From NCBI GenBank assembly GCA_910578115.1, contig CAJTPO010000013.1:18197-82196 (forward strand): 64,000 nucleotides of DNA, in the 5' to 3' direction. The notes beneath the pieces were generated by a model. The model saw nothing but the letters and a program-made list of their open reading frames with translations, was not told the DNA's origin and ran no database searches. Origin of the DNA: an uncultured Lachnospiraceae bacterium (GTDB taxonomy: Bacteria; Bacillota; Clostridia; Lachnospirales; Lachnospiraceae). Shown one piece after another: positions 42,289-51,026 of the stretch. The position numbers and the translations under genes were made by a program. The number at the start of each line of letters is the position of its first letter. Positions within the stretch are counted from its first letter, which is position 1.

Positions 42289-43173
42289 TCAGACTCTGGT
42301 CCGTCTGTACTCGTTGGGACTCATATGGTAATGCTGTCTGAATTTACGGCAGAAATATCCTGCGTTTGCAAAACCGGTATCCGCGGCGATGGCGGTCACG
42401 GATTTCCCTGTGGTATGAAGCTGCCCGGCGGCCTGTGTCAGGCGGTATTGGATGAGATATGCCACCGGCGGCATCCGGATGAATGTCTTGAAAATATGGA
42501 GAGCGCTGCTTTTGCTGACGGAGGCGGAGGCGGCGATCTCTTCGAGGGCCAGTTCCTCTCGGTAATGGTCATGCACATACTGCATCATGGTCTGGAGTCT
42601 TGCCTGCTGGTGGTTCAGCTGCCGGGCTTTCCCGGAGTCTGTGGTCAGATCCAGATTCTGAAACAGAATATCCCACATTTGTAGAAGGAGCTGCGTTGTC
42701 TGCAGCTCATTTTTTTGAGCGGTTTCCTGCAGGGCGAAGATCTGCGCCAGGATCTGCAGGATCCGGTTCTGCCAGGGGATCTGCGGGGCGAAGATCTGAC
42801 AGGCGGCAGAGGAGTTTATTACGGGAAGAATATATTTTTCGTAGATGAGACTATCCTCCGGGGCCAGCAGAAGAGGGGAAAAGACGATATTGGGAATGGG
42901 CGTGCTTCCCCTGGATTCAAAGCGGTGCAGAACGCCGCTGTTGATGAAAATACCGCATCCTTTGGGCAGTTCCAGCTGCTTTGCACCTACAAGACAGCGG
43001 GCAGCGCCGTCCGTGACGACCATAAATTCCAGTTCATGGTGCCAGTGCCAGTCAATGCGGTGGAAATCAAACTGCCAGATATCTTCAGGATAGTAGGCAA
43101 AAGGATATCGGCTGTTTCCATGCTGTACGGTTTCATAGAGGGTGTCGTCGGTGGTGATCTTATAAATGCTCAT
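42289..43173 (-). CDS. AraC-family transcriptional regulator
   Basis: A 294-residue regulator. The N-terminal half is a cupin-like sensor domain (WHWHHELEFMVVTDG, then GCGIFINSGVLHRF). The C-terminal ~100 residues carry two helix-turn-helix motifs: LALEEIAASASVSKSSALHIFK and KSVTAIAADTGFANAGYFCRKF, closing with the family's SPNEYR. The internal start at 43173 gives the usual ~290-residue length; the frame extends to 43305 but that stretch would overlap the promoter. It is divergent from the MFS transporter and probably controls it in response to a sugar or related ligand (inference). Confidence 0.92.
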   Translation of the reverse strand: MSIYKITTDDTLYETVQHGNSRYPFAYYPEDIWQFDFHRIDWHWHHELEFMVVTDGAARCLVGAKQLELPKGCGIFINSGVLHRFESRGSTPIPNIVFSPLLLAPEDSLIYEKYILPVINSSAACQIFAPQIPWQNRILQILAQIFALQETAQKNELQTTQLLLQMWDILFQNLDLTTDSGKARQLNHQQARLQTMMQYVHDHYREELALEEIAASASVSKSSALHIFKTFIRMPPVAYLIQYRLTQAAGQLHTTGKSVTAIAADTGFANAGYFCRKFRQHYHMSPNEYRRTRV

Positions 43174-43248
43174 AGGAATCTCGTTTCGTAGTGGTACAGT
43201 CAAATACACGCGCTTACGGTGCAGACTGTGTAACGTTGGATTTGCGAT

Positions 43249-43278
43249 ATTGTACCATAAATATGTGAATATGTGCAA
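43249..43278 (-). promoter_or_regulatory. Likely sigma-A promoter of the AraC gene
   Basis: On the minus strand TTGCAC (43273-43278) and TACAAT (43249-43254) are separated by 18 bases, upstream of the start at 43173. Confidence 0.55.
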
Positions 43279-43375
43279 TGATTTCGGCATATAAATGCGA
43301 TACAATGTAACAACGGCAGCAACAGTGAGGGTATTTGAATTGTTGCCGATAATTTGTCACTAAGGAGATAAGAAG

Positions 43376-43491
43376 GTTGAAAAATCACACTGATGTGCTG
43401 ATTTTTCAACTGCGGGTTTGTGCCGGAGCCACAAACTCGGGATGGCAGAGCCAAATTTGAGATTTGGCTCGCAGCCTTCGCAAAAAACTGC
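43376..43491. repeat. Run of four hairpins in the MFS leader (structured element)
   Basis: Stem 1 pairs 43376-43387 with 43399-43410 (12 perfect bp). Stem 2 pairs 43413-43422 with 43430-43439 (one G-T). Stem 3 pairs 43448-43456 with 43462-43470 (9 perfect bp). A short GCAG/CTGC stem spans 43471-43491. The element ends just before the MFS ribosome site. It may be a cis-acting RNA leader or a dispersed palindromic repeat. The rest of the 336-base gap holds the AraC promoter; a + strand TACAAT at 43301-43306 has no clear -35. Confidence 0.7.
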
Positions 43492-43509
43492 TTCGGCATG
43501 GAGGTAAAC

Positions 43510-44703
43510 ATGAAGAACAAATACAACACGACCGTCACGGCCTGCTTTGTGGGATATATCGTGCAGGCCATCGTTAATAATTTTGTGCCGCTGCTCTTTT
43601 TGACGTTTCAGAGGACTTACGGGATTCCGCTTTCGCAGATCACACTGCTGGTGACGTTTAATTTCGGAATACAGCTTCTGGTGGATCTTCTGTCCATCGG
43701 ATTTGTGGATAAGATCGGCTATCGGGCGTCCATGGTCATGGCTCATGTGCTGGCGGCAGCCGGGCTTATTCTGCTTACGATCCTGCCGGAGGAGTTTGGA
43801 TCCCCCTTTGCGGGCATCCTGATCGCCGTTATGGTCTATGCCATCGGCGGCGGGCTGCTGGAGGTGCTGGTCAGTCCGGTGGTGGAAGCCTGTCCATCGG
43901 ATAATAAGGAGAAGGCGATGAGCATGCTGCATTCCTTTTACTGCTGGGGACATGCAGGGGTGGTGCTGGTGTCAACGCTGTTCTTTCATGTGGCCGGCAT
44001 CGGAAACTGGAAGATACTGGCCTGCGTGTGGGCGTTAGTGCCGATCTGCAATGCTGTCGCGTTTGTGAAGGTGCCCATCGCTTCCCTGATGGAGGAAGGG
44101 GAGACAGGACTGCGGCTGAAAGAGCTGTTTGGGATCAAGGTGTTCTGGATCCTGCTGGTGATGATGATCTGTGCGGGGGCCAGTGAACAGGCGGTGAGCC
44201 AGTGGGCGTCCACCTTTGCGGAGAAAGGGCTGGGGATATCCAAGACGGCGGGGGATCTGGCAGGACCGCTGGCATTTGCGATCCTGATGGGCGCTTCCCG
44301 GGCATTCTATGGAAAATACGGCGACCGGATCCATCTGGACCGGTTTATGGTCTACAGCAGCTGCCTGTGCATCCTGTCTTATCTGGGGATAACGTTTCTG
44401 CCGTCTCCGCAGCTTAGCCTGGCTGCCTGTGCGGTCTGCGGCCTGTCGGTGGGGATCATGTGGCCCGGCACGTTCAGCAGGGCATCGGCAGCGCTTCCCA
44501 GGGGCGGTACGGCAATGTTTGCGCTGCTGGCTCTGGGCGGGGACGTGGGTTGCTCCGGCGGGCCTACGGTGGTCGGATTTGTGTCGGGCGCGCTGGGAGA
44601 CAATCTGAAGCTGGGCGTTCTGGCAGGGGTGGTATTTCCGACGCTGTTATTACTGGGGGTTCTGCTGGTGTCCCGCCTGCAGGTAAAGAAAGAGGCACTT
44701 TGA
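43510..44703 (+). CDS. MFS transporter
   Basis: A 397-residue polytopic membrane protein with about 12 hydrophobic segments, typical of the major facilitator superfamily. The first loop has VDKIGYRASMVMAH, a version of the MFS A-motif region, and a second related loop lies near GKYGDRIHLDRF. ATG 43510 has GGAGG five bases upstream and gives a normal N-terminus; the frame from 43420 runs back into the hairpin leader. It is divergent from the AraC gene, which likely regulates it, so uptake of a sugar or sugar-like ligand is the best guess. Direction and substrate cannot be read from sequence. Confidence 0.9.
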   Translation: MKNKYNTTVTACFVGYIVQAIVNNFVPLLFLTFQRTYGIPLSQITLLVTFNFGIQLLVDLLSIGFVDKIGYRASMVMAHVLAAAGLILLTILPEEFGSPFAGILIAVMVYAIGGGLLEVLVSPVVEACPSDNKEKAMSMLHSFYCWGHAGVVLVSTLFFHVAGIGNWKILACVWALVPICNAVAFVKVPIASLMEEGETGLRLKELFGIKVFWILLVMMICAGASEQAVSQWASTFAEKGLGISKTAGDLAGPLAFAILMGASRAFYGKYGDRIHLDRFMVYSSCLCILSYLGITFLPSPQLSLAACAVCGLSVGIMWPGTFSRASAALPRGGTAMFALLALGGDVGCSGGPTVVGFVSGALGDNLKLGVLAGVVFPTLLLLGVLLVSRLQVKKEAL

Positions 44704-44748
44704 AGCAAGACATCCGGCTGTGTATGAAAGGATTGGGAATTCATCTCT

Positions 44749-45480
44749 ATGAGAAAGATCATGAAAAATGTTATTTTTACCTTTTTGATTCTGCTGCTGG
44801 GACTTTACACGGCGCTTTTGACATATCTGCACTTTTTTGCATCGGGGGACAGGGACTTTTCCGGGGAGTGGACGACGCAGCTTGCTATGACGCAGCAGGC
44901 GGCGGTCACGGCGCTTGACTGGCTGCAGGAGATTGAAGGGGTATCTGTTTCGCTGGAAGAGATGGAGTCTTCCATGCAGGGATTGACCATCGAGGTAAGC
45001 CTGACGATGGAGCAGACAGAGCGTATGGCAGGTACGTTTCAATGCGGGATACGGGCGGACAGCTATGAGGCGTGCAGGCAGGCGGCCTACGAGGCATTTG
45101 CCGAAAGCTTCCGGACCCTTCTGGGAGAGAGACTGCGTATGGCAGGTTATGCGGGAAGTACGGATCAGGAAGCGGTGGAGGCTCTTGTGGCCGGGGAGTT
45201 CGGAGTGTCTACTGTGTCCTATCTGATGGAGTATGGTCCGGTGCTGCTGCCTTCCCTGGAAGAATTACAGGGACAATATGAGGGCAGCGGTACTTACGAG
45301 GTGGAAGCGGGGGTCCTGCGCAGACGGTTTGAGGATGGCAGTACGGTCATTACAAAGGAAGAATATTATATCAGGAAAGATGACGCTCTCATTCTGACGG
45401 GAGAGGCGGACTCTGAGGACGGGAAATCTTTCTCCGGTCGGTATCCTGTTGTGTACAGGGGTGAGCCGCTGCAGCCCTGA
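44749..45480 (+). CDS. Unknown membrane-anchored protein
   Basis: A 243-residue protein with one N-terminal hydrophobic segment (~7-28) that looks like an uncleaved signal anchor, followed by an extracellular part rich in Glu and Gly (VSVSLEEMESSMQGLTIEVS and a beta-rich C-terminal third). I recognise no family. The ribosome site is weak; ATG 44761 is an alternative start. It lies 45 bases after the MFS gene and 83 bases before the D,D-carboxypeptidase, in the same direction, so it may be exported and act in the cell envelope. Function is unknown. Confidence 0.7.
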   Translation: MRKIMKNVIFTFLILLLGLYTALLTYLHFFASGDRDFSGEWTTQLAMTQQAAVTALDWLQEIEGVSVSLEEMESSMQGLTIEVSLTMEQTERMAGTFQCGIRADSYEACRQAAYEAFAESFRTLLGERLRMAGYAGSTDQEAVEALVAGEFGVSTVSYLMEYGPVLLPSLEELQGQYEGSGTYEVEAGVLRRRFEDGSTVITKEEYYIRKDDALILTGEADSEDGKSFSGRYPVVYRGEPLQP

Positions 45481-45563
45481 TCAAAGCGTAAGAAATTACA
45501 GGTCCAGTGGGCAGGAAGGTGTTGATATTCTGCAGCAGGACCGGAGACAGAGTAGGAGATGGA

Positions 45564-47018
45564 ATGAAAACTATATTACAAAAAAGCAGCCTCTTTATAT
45601 TGTCCATCATTTTGGCAGTTTCACTTCTGCCGGCAAGAGTGTATGCGGGCTTTGAGATGTGCGGAGTCTGTCAGGTGCAGACGGATACGGGAGCCGCAGG
45701 TACCGTTAAATTTCTGGATTATGGCTATGTCAACAATACGTACCTTTCGCTGCGGGATCTGGCCATGATTCTTATGGATACGGATAAGGCTTTTTCGGTG
45801 GAGATTTCAAACAGCTCTGTTTCGCTGTCGACGGGAGGCTCCTACACGCCGGTGGGTACGGAAAACGGTTCCTGGGAAAGCGAGGAGAATCCGGATCTTT
45901 CCCTGCGGCGAAATGAGTTCGAGGTGGACGGACAGAAAGTTTTTTATCATACCATGATCATGAAGATGCCTTCCGGGGATTATGACTGTTTTATGATGAC
46001 CATGGATCTGGCCATGCTCTTTGATATGGATATCGCATCTTCCGGCACGGGTTCCCTGTTGATCAATACGCAGGATGCCTTCCGGGTTTTTCCTGATGCT
46101 TTGGAACAGGCAGGTTATTTCTACGGGGTCAACGGTGTCTTCCTGGGAGATGCTGTCACCGGGGAAGTTTATTACCAATACCAAGCGGATGTGCCTTATC
46201 CGATCGCCAGCACTTCCAAGCTGATGACGTGCCTTTTGACCATGGAAGCTGTTGCGTCCGGGCAGATCGCGCCGGAAGACTCTGTTACCGTTTCGGATGC
46301 GGTGGAGCTGCTGGCCTCTTCCAGTGACGGGGTGATTCCCCTGAAAGCCGGGGATCAGATCACCGTGCAGGAATTATTGACCGGCCTGCTGCTGCCTTCC
46401 AGTAACGAATGCGCGTTGTGTCTGGCTGAGACCATCGACGGGTCGGAGGAAGCTTTTGTGCAGAGGATGAATCGGAGGGCGCAGGAGCTGGGGCTGTCCC
46501 AGGCCGTATTCTTCAACAGTCATGGGCTTCCCTCGTACTCGGGGGATTCCATTTCCGCAAAGCGGCAGAACCGCATGAGCGCCGAGGATATGTTCCGGCT
46601 GGCCGCTTATCTGCTGGAGGTCTATCCGCAGGTTACGGGCATTACTTCCATGAAAGAGGCCAGACTGGCGTCCCTTGACCTGGAAGTACGCAACAGCAAT
46701 CCGCTGCTGTACAATATGCCCGGTGTCACGGGGCTGAAGACCGGGACCACCAACAAGGCGGGGGCCTGTCTGGTCACTTCCCTGTCCGCAGACGACGGGA
46801 CGATGCTGCACGACCTGATTGTCGTTGTTCTGGGGACGGAGGATTCCATGGAACGCGGCCGGGTATCAGGGCTGCTGGCCAGATATGCCCTGCAGGCTTT
46901 CTATGGGGAAGGGGAGGCGTCTGGGGACGGAACGGCCGGTCAGGACGGTACCACGCCGGGCCTGCCTGTACATGCCGAAGCGGCAGTGGGACGCATTATT
47001 CGGGGCGTTGTCCGGTAG
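45564..47018 (+). CDS. D-alanyl-D-alanine carboxypeptidase (DacF/PBP5-type, S11)
   Basis: A 484-residue exported enzyme that trims the terminal D-Ala from peptidoglycan stem peptides. A signal peptide spans ~1-28 (ending ARVYA). Residues ~30-185 form a beta-rich domain resembling a copper amine oxidase-like N-terminal domain (YGYVNNTYLSLRDLAMIL). The catalytic domain follows with S216-T-S-K219 (nucleophile Ser and Lys), S-S-N (LLPSSNECAL) and KTG (GLKTGTTNKAG). The ~40-residue tail is Gly/Thr-rich. There is no C-terminal amphipathic anchor like that of E. coli PBP5. ATG 45564 is chosen for TAGGAGATGG just upstream and for the signal peptide. It is followed by a terminator at 47109-47157. Confidence 0.92.
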   Translation: MKTILQKSSLFILSIILAVSLLPARVYAGFEMCGVCQVQTDTGAAGTVKFLDYGYVNNTYLSLRDLAMILMDTDKAFSVEISNSSVSLSTGGSYTPVGTENGSWESEENPDLSLRRNEFEVDGQKVFYHTMIMKMPSGDYDCFMMTMDLAMLFDMDIASSGTGSLLINTQDAFRVFPDALEQAGYFYGVNGVFLGDAVTGEVYYQYQADVPYPIASTSKLMTCLLTMEAVASGQIAPEDSVTVSDAVELLASSSDGVIPLKAGDQITVQELLTGLLLPSSNECALCLAETIDGSEEAFVQRMNRRAQELGLSQAVFFNSHGLPSYSGDSISAKRQNRMSAEDMFRLAAYLLEVYPQVTGITSMKEARLASLDLEVRNSNPLLYNMPGVTGLKTGTTNKAGACLVTSLSADDGTMLHDLIVVVLGTEDSMERGRVSGLLARYALQAFYGEGEASGDGTAGQDGTTPGLPVHAEAAVGRIIRGVVR

Positions 47019-47108
47019 GGAGCCTTCTGCCTTAGAGGAATTGTCTGCGCGCAGGCGTGACGGGAAGCCGAAGCAGATAGATACACACGCTGTTTAAGAT
47101 TGAAATCA

Positions 47109-47157
47109 GTGTCAGAAGAGTTGCGCCGATATGTGGCAGTCTTTTGGCACTTTTTTT
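47109..47157 (+). terminator. Terminator after the D,D-carboxypeptidase
   Basis: Bases 47109-47119 pair with 47140-47150 (11 bp, two G-T) and a run of seven T's follows. Confidence 0.65.
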
Positions 47158-47228
47158 GTTTATGCGCATTTCTGAATCGTAAAAAGTTATAATAATTACG
47201 TTTGTCGATGCTTTATTTGCAGGAAAGC

Positions 47229-47258
47229 TTGCATAAATACCTGATTATAGATTATGCT
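47229..47258 (+). promoter_or_regulatory. Weak promoter candidate for the FAD/Rieske gene
   Basis: TTGCAT (47229-47234) and TATGCT (47253-47258) are 18 bases apart. A TATAAT at 47188-47193 lacks a good -35. The remainder of 47158-47325 is AT-rich with no gene seen. Confidence 0.25.
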
Positions 47259-47325
47259 GTCTAATAGAAATGGACGTTTAATCAAATATTTCCATAAGGC
47301 ATAAACAGGAAAAGGGAGGGAATGG

Positions 47326-48672
47326 ATGGAATCAATCTGGGCGGCGGAAACGAGAATAAGAAAGCGCATACCACTTCCGGGAGATCTGGAGACGGAGGCT
47401 GTTGTTATAGGGGCAGGCATGGCAGGGATCCTGACTGCCTACTATCTGCAGCAGGCAGGGATTGGGACGATTGTTCTGGAGGCGGACAGGATTGGCAGCG
47501 GTCAGACGAAGAACACGACAGCCAAGATAACGTGTCAGCATAATCTGATCTATGATCGTCTGATCCGTACACAGGGCAGCAGGGCGGCTTTTGCCTATGC
47601 GTCCGCAAATGAAGATGCGATTGAGGCGTATGAGCGTCTGATCCGGGAAAAGGATATTGCCTGTGATTTTGTCAGATGTCCGGCATATCTGTATTCCAGA
47701 AAGGGAGAGGCGCTCCTGCGTCAGGAAGTGAAAGCGGCGGCTTCAATAGGTGTTGATGCTGCGTTTGATACGGACAGTGAACTGCCGTTTCTTGTATCGG
47801 GGGTGGCAAGATTTGACAGACAGGCCTGCTTTGATCCGTTGAAATTTCTGTCGGCTGTTTCGGAAGAGGTGACGGTATATGAGCGAACCAAGGTGTTAAA
47901 GGTTGTGGGAAATCAGGCAGTGACGGACAAAGGATGTGTGACGGCACGACATATTATATTTGCCTGCCACTATCCGTTTGTCAATATACCCGGATACTAT
48001 TTCGCGAGAATGTATCAGGAGCGCAGCTATGCGGTGGCTTTGGAAGGGGCTGACAGGATAGAGGGCATGTATCTTGGCATAGATCGGGATGGTTTATCGT
48101 TCCGCCAGCAGGGGGAAAGGCTGCTGCTTGGCGGTGGCAGTCATCGGACCGGCAGGAATAAGAAGGGCGGACAGTATGCCGGACTGCAAAACAGGGCGAA
48201 GGCATTTTATCCCGGCAGCCGGGTGATCAAGAGTTGGTCGGCGCAGGATTGCATGACGCTGGATGGGATTCCTTATATCGGACGTTTTTCTGCCCGCAGG
48301 CCGGAGTGGTATGTGGCGACGGGATTTGGAAAGTGGGGAATGTCGTCGTCTATGGCGGCGGCACATATTCTGACGGCACTGATCACAGGGCAAAAATGCC
48401 CGGAAGCGAGGGTCTTTTCACCGCAGAGAAGGCTGACATCCGGAGCAGTACGGGAGCTGGGTGCTCATAGTCTGCATACCATGAGAGGCATGACGAAACG
48501 CATTCTGCCGGCAGAAAATGGGAGGATTGTCCCGAACTGTACGCATATGGGCTGCAGACTGGAGTGGAATCCGGAGGAGGAGACCTATGACTGCCCCTGT
48601 CACGGTTCCCGCTTTGACAGGAAAGGTCATTTGATCGATGGTCCGGCACAAAATGACTGCCGCAGGAGGTGA
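47326..48672 (+). CDS. FAD-dependent oxidoreductase with C-terminal Rieske domain
   Basis: A 448-residue fusion. Residues ~20-365 are a DadA/glycine-oxidase-like FAD enzyme: AVVIGAGMAGILTAYYL is the dinucleotide-binding loop, LEADRIGSGQT follows, and VATGFGKWGM is the family's C-terminal FAD motif. Residues ~385-448 are a Rieske 2Fe-2S domain with C-T-H and C-P-C-H (CTHMGC...CPCHGSRF). AAAGGGAGGG lies 6 bases upstream of the ATG. The last ~6 residues (NDCRRR) are encoded by the left arm of the terminator, so the gene and terminator overlap. The substrate, probably an amine or small acid, is unknown. Confidence 0.92.
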   Translation: MESIWAAETRIRKRIPLPGDLETEAVVIGAGMAGILTAYYLQQAGIGTIVLEADRIGSGQTKNTTAKITCQHNLIYDRLIRTQGSRAAFAYASANEDAIEAYERLIREKDIACDFVRCPAYLYSRKGEALLRQEVKAAASIGVDAAFDTDSELPFLVSGVARFDRQACFDPLKFLSAVSEEVTVYERTKVLKVVGNQAVTDKGCVTARHIIFACHYPFVNIPGYYFARMYQERSYAVALEGADRIEGMYLGIDRDGLSFRQQGERLLLGGGSHRTGRNKKGGQYAGLQNRAKAFYPGSRVIKSWSAQDCMTLDGIPYIGRFSARRPEWYVATGFGKWGMSSSMAAAHILTALITGQKCPEARVFSPQRRLTSGAVRELGAHSLHTMRGMTKRILPAENGRIVPNCTHMGCRLEWNPEEETYDCPCHGSRFDRKGHLIDGPAQNDCRRR

Positions 48673-48687
48673 CTTCTGCGGCAGTTT
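48656..48687. terminator. Bidirectional terminator between convergent genes
   Basis: ACTGCCGCAG (48656-48665) pairs perfectly with 48676-48685 and ends in T's. The left arm overlaps the 3' end of the FAD/Rieske gene; lrgB ends at 48771 on the other strand. Confidence 0.75.
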
Positions 48688-48770
48688 CACATGCAGTATA
48701 AATGCTGTGAAGCTCTGGACTTTCACAGTTGTGGAGCGAATTTCGGGAGCAGGCCGTGTGCGGTATGGGT

Positions 48771-49463
48771 TCAGATCAAATTGGCGAACAGGGAAGCTCC
48801 GATTACGGTCACGAGTCCTGCTACGGCGATGGCCAGACTGCTCATGGCCCCTTCGACTTCGCCCATTTCCATGGCTTTGGCTGTGCCGATCGCATGGGAG
48901 GCCGTGCCCAGTGCCAGTCCCTTTGCGATCGGCTCTTCGATGTGAAACAGTTTGAATACGAATTCTGCAATGACATTTCCCAGAATCCCGGTGACGATAA
49001 TGACGGCTACCGTGATCGTGGGAATCCCGCCAAGCTCTTCGGAGATGCCCAGGCCGATGGCGGTGGTGATGGATTTGGGGAGCAGCGTCACATACTGTTC
49101 ATGATTAAGGCCGAACAGCTTTGCCAGCAGGAAAACGCTCACAAGGCTGGCCAGGACGCCGGAGGCGATGCCGCCTGCCACGGCTTTTACATTATTCTTA
49201 AGCAGGGTGAGCTGCCGGTAAAGAGGCACGGCAAGGCATACGGTGGCCGGCGTGAGCAGATAACTGATATAGCCCGCGCTTTTGCTGTAGTGGCTGTATT
49301 CCACATGCAGAAGAGACAGTATTGCCATGACGCAGATTGTTCCGATCAGCAGTGGATTTAAAATCGCCAGTTTGAATTTTTTCTTTAAAAGAAGTCCGAT
49401 TTCGTATGCGGCCAGACTGATCACCGCACCGAAAAATACGGATTCGATTAACATATTTTGCAT
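48771..49463 (-). CDS. lrgB: LrgB/CidB-family antiholin-like membrane protein
   Basis: A 230-residue protein with about six hydrophobic segments, matching LrgB/CidB. Conserved blocks include LNPLLIGT near the N-terminus, LLTPATVCLAVPLYRQ, LLPKSITTAIGLGISEELGG and GLALGTASHAIGTAKAME. Family members, with LrgA, modulate murein hydrolase activity or carry small acids such as pyruvate. A ribosome site (GAAAGGCAG) lies ~10 bases upstream of the ATG. lrgA lies 202 bases upstream in the same direction, and that gap holds two inverted repeats, so the pair may be differentially expressed. Confidence 0.95.
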   Translation of the reverse strand: MQNMLIESVFFGAVISLAAYEIGLLLKKKFKLAILNPLLIGTICVMAILSLLHVEYSHYSKSAGYISYLLTPATVCLAVPLYRQLTLLKNNVKAVAGGIASGVLASLVSVFLLAKLFGLNHEQYVTLLPKSITTAIGLGISEELGGIPTITVAVIIVTGILGNVIAEFVFKLFHIEEPIAKGLALGTASHAIGTAKAMEMGEVEGAMSSLAIAVAGLVTVIGASLFANLI

Positions 49464-49567
49464 AGTATGAACGCTGCCTTTCTATGTCTTCTATGAATTT
49501 TCCTTTTTATTATAGAAATAACCGGCAGTCAGAACTACACACCTGCTGCGCTGTTCGTGACTGCGCC

Positions 49568-49669
49568 ATGCATTCATGCGGCTTGTCTGTATGAATGCAT
49601 GTGTGCATATGTTTCTAAACATCCACTTCTATTTATGGTGGTATGATGGTACGGGATATGGATGTTTAG
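49568..49669. repeat. Two inverted repeats between lrgA and lrgB
   Basis: ATGCATTCAT (49568-49577) pairs perfectly with 49591-49600. CTAAACATCC (49615-49624) pairs with GGATGTTTAG (49660-49669), the latter overlapping the end of lrgA. They could be RNA processing or attenuation structures; neither has a T-run on the minus strand. Confidence 0.5.
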
Positions 49670-50058
49670 GAATTCTGTTTGGGTGGCTTTGGCAGACGCT
49701 GCATTTTCTTTCGCGGCCTGCGCAGGATCATGCGCTGTGTCACCTGTCCGGTTACTGCCATGACAATCACGGTGGTGATAAGGGTGATCAGGATCACAGG
49801 CAGACAGACGGGTTTGAGAACCGGCCAGGCATCCAGCAGGCCTACGGCTGCAGGAATGAACATGACCGGCATGATCTCGATCAGAAAGTCGGCAGCAGCG
49901 CCTACCTGCTCCTGCTTCAGAATTCCCGTGCACAGAGCGGTGAGCATGAGGACCAGCCCGTAGACGCTGGCGGGAACGGGAAGCGGTATCAGACTGTGCA
50001 GCATCTCGCCGAGAAACGAAACAAGCAGGATGATACAGAACTGGCGTAAATATTTCAT
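49666..50058 (-). CDS. lrgA: LrgA/CidA-family holin-like membrane protein
   Basis: A 130-residue protein with four hydrophobic segments, matching the CidA/LrgA family (holin-like partner of LrgB). Family blocks visible are IPLPVPASVYGLVLM near residue 25 and the FIPAAVGLLD segment near 70. The C-terminal tail is short and very basic (RRPRKKMQRLPKPPK). AAGGGAGAAG lies six bases before the ATG. It is transcribed before lrgB; nothing like a LytSR two-component regulator is in view. Confidence 0.93.
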   Translation of the reverse strand: MKYLRQFCIILLVSFLGEMLHSLIPLPVPASVYGLVLMLTALCTGILKQEQVGAAADFLIEIMPVMFIPAAVGLLDAWPVLKPVCLPVILITLITTVIVMAVTGQVTQRMILRRPRKKMQRLPKPPKQNS

Positions 50059-50250
50059 GTGTTCTTCTCCCTTCTGGTATCAGGAAACCTGTTCCCATGA
50101 CAGGTCTTTTGTCGATTTCTGTCATGGAAATATAGAATTCCTGCGGCAGAGACCGGTGGTATCAGTAGACATCATAGAGCACAAAATATCAGCCGTCAAT
50201 AGGAAAAAGAGTCCCGCAATGATCCGAAATTGAAGAAAGTAAGATTTTAT

Positions 50251-50279
50251 TTGAATTTTATAGAATTTTATTTTATCCT
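50251..50279 (+). promoter_or_regulatory. Likely promoter of the redox set
   Basis: TTGAAT (50251-50256) and TATCCT (50274-50279) are 17 bases apart in an AT-rich stretch. The gap 50059-50389 otherwise holds the lrgA upstream region and an untranslated leader; no other gene is seen. Confidence 0.4.
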
Positions 50280-50389
50280 GTTACTAATAGATGTTAATTC
50301 CACGTAAGATATTTTGGGATTTTTATTCCCGTGGATTATACCAGGTGCCGTGCTTAAATGCGCAGGTTGAAGGAGAGTGGAGGAATATT

Positions 50390-51010
50390 ATGATAAAGAA
50401 AAAATATTATGCGGGTCTGCTGGTATGTCTGTTGACAATGTCAATGGGTCTGTTGGGCGGCTGTGGGAAAGAAGGACAGGAAGAAGAGTTGTGGGAGCAG
50501 GAAACGGGAGAAACGGATTCGACGACGGACTCTGGAGAGGATGACGGGGAAGCTGTGGACAAGGACGGACAGTCCGCAGGGATTACCTTTGAGGCTAAGG
50601 ATCTGGAAGGTAATACCGTCACGGAAGCAGTTTTTGCGGAGTCGGAGCTGACCATGGTCAATGTGTGGGCGACTTACTGTAATCCCTGTCTGAGCGAAAT
50701 GCCGGAGCTGGGAGAGCTTGCAGGGGAATACAGGTCGGATGAATTTCAGATCATTGGTATTGTCAGTGACGTGCAGGAAGGAGCAGATCTGGAAATGACG
50801 GTGTATGCGGCAACTCTGGTAGAACAGACCGGGGCGGCATATCCGCATCTGTTGTTGAATGAATCGTTGTTCAATGCAATGTTAAGCGGTGTGAGCGCCG
50901 TGCCGACGACATTTTTCGTGAATGAAAATGGGGAGATACTGGATACGGTTGTGGGAGCCATGGATAAGGATTCCTGGAAGGAGAAGATCGATGGGCTTCT
51001 GGAAGAGTGA
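50390..51010 (+). CDS. TlpA-like thioredoxin-fold lipoprotein
   Basis: A 206-residue lipoprotein. The signal peptide ends in a lipobox LGGC (~21-24), so it is anchored outside the membrane. An acidic linker (~25-70) leads to a thioredoxin/TlpA domain with the redox motif C-N-P-C (WATYCNPCLSEMPEL) and the cis-Pro region VSAVPTTFFVNENG. Such proteins reduce or exchange extracytoplasmic disulfides. ATG 50390 is chosen because GGAGG lies just upstream and a proper signal peptide follows. The next two genes encode a CXXC mini-protein and a NapH-like ferredoxin, which likely pass electrons to it across the membrane (inference). Confidence 0.92.
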   Translation: MIKKKYYAGLLVCLLTMSMGLLGGCGKEGQEEELWEQETGETDSTTDSGEDDGEAVDKDGQSAGITFEAKDLEGNTVTEAVFAESELTMVNVWATYCNPCLSEMPELGELAGEYRSDEFQIIGIVSDVQEGADLEMTVYAATLVEQTGAAYPHLLLNESLFNAMLSGVSAVPTTFFVNENGEILDTVVGAMDKDSWKEKIDGLLEE

Positions 51011-51026
51011 CGAAAGAGGCGGGCGG

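Noticed and set aside
42238..42684. 148-residue plus-strand frame
   Set aside because: It is antisense to the AraC DNA-binding domain, which is clearly real.
49574..50125. Frames on both strands overlapping lrgA
   Set aside because: lrgA is recognisable on the minus strand with a good ribosome site; the overlapping frames have no family likeness.
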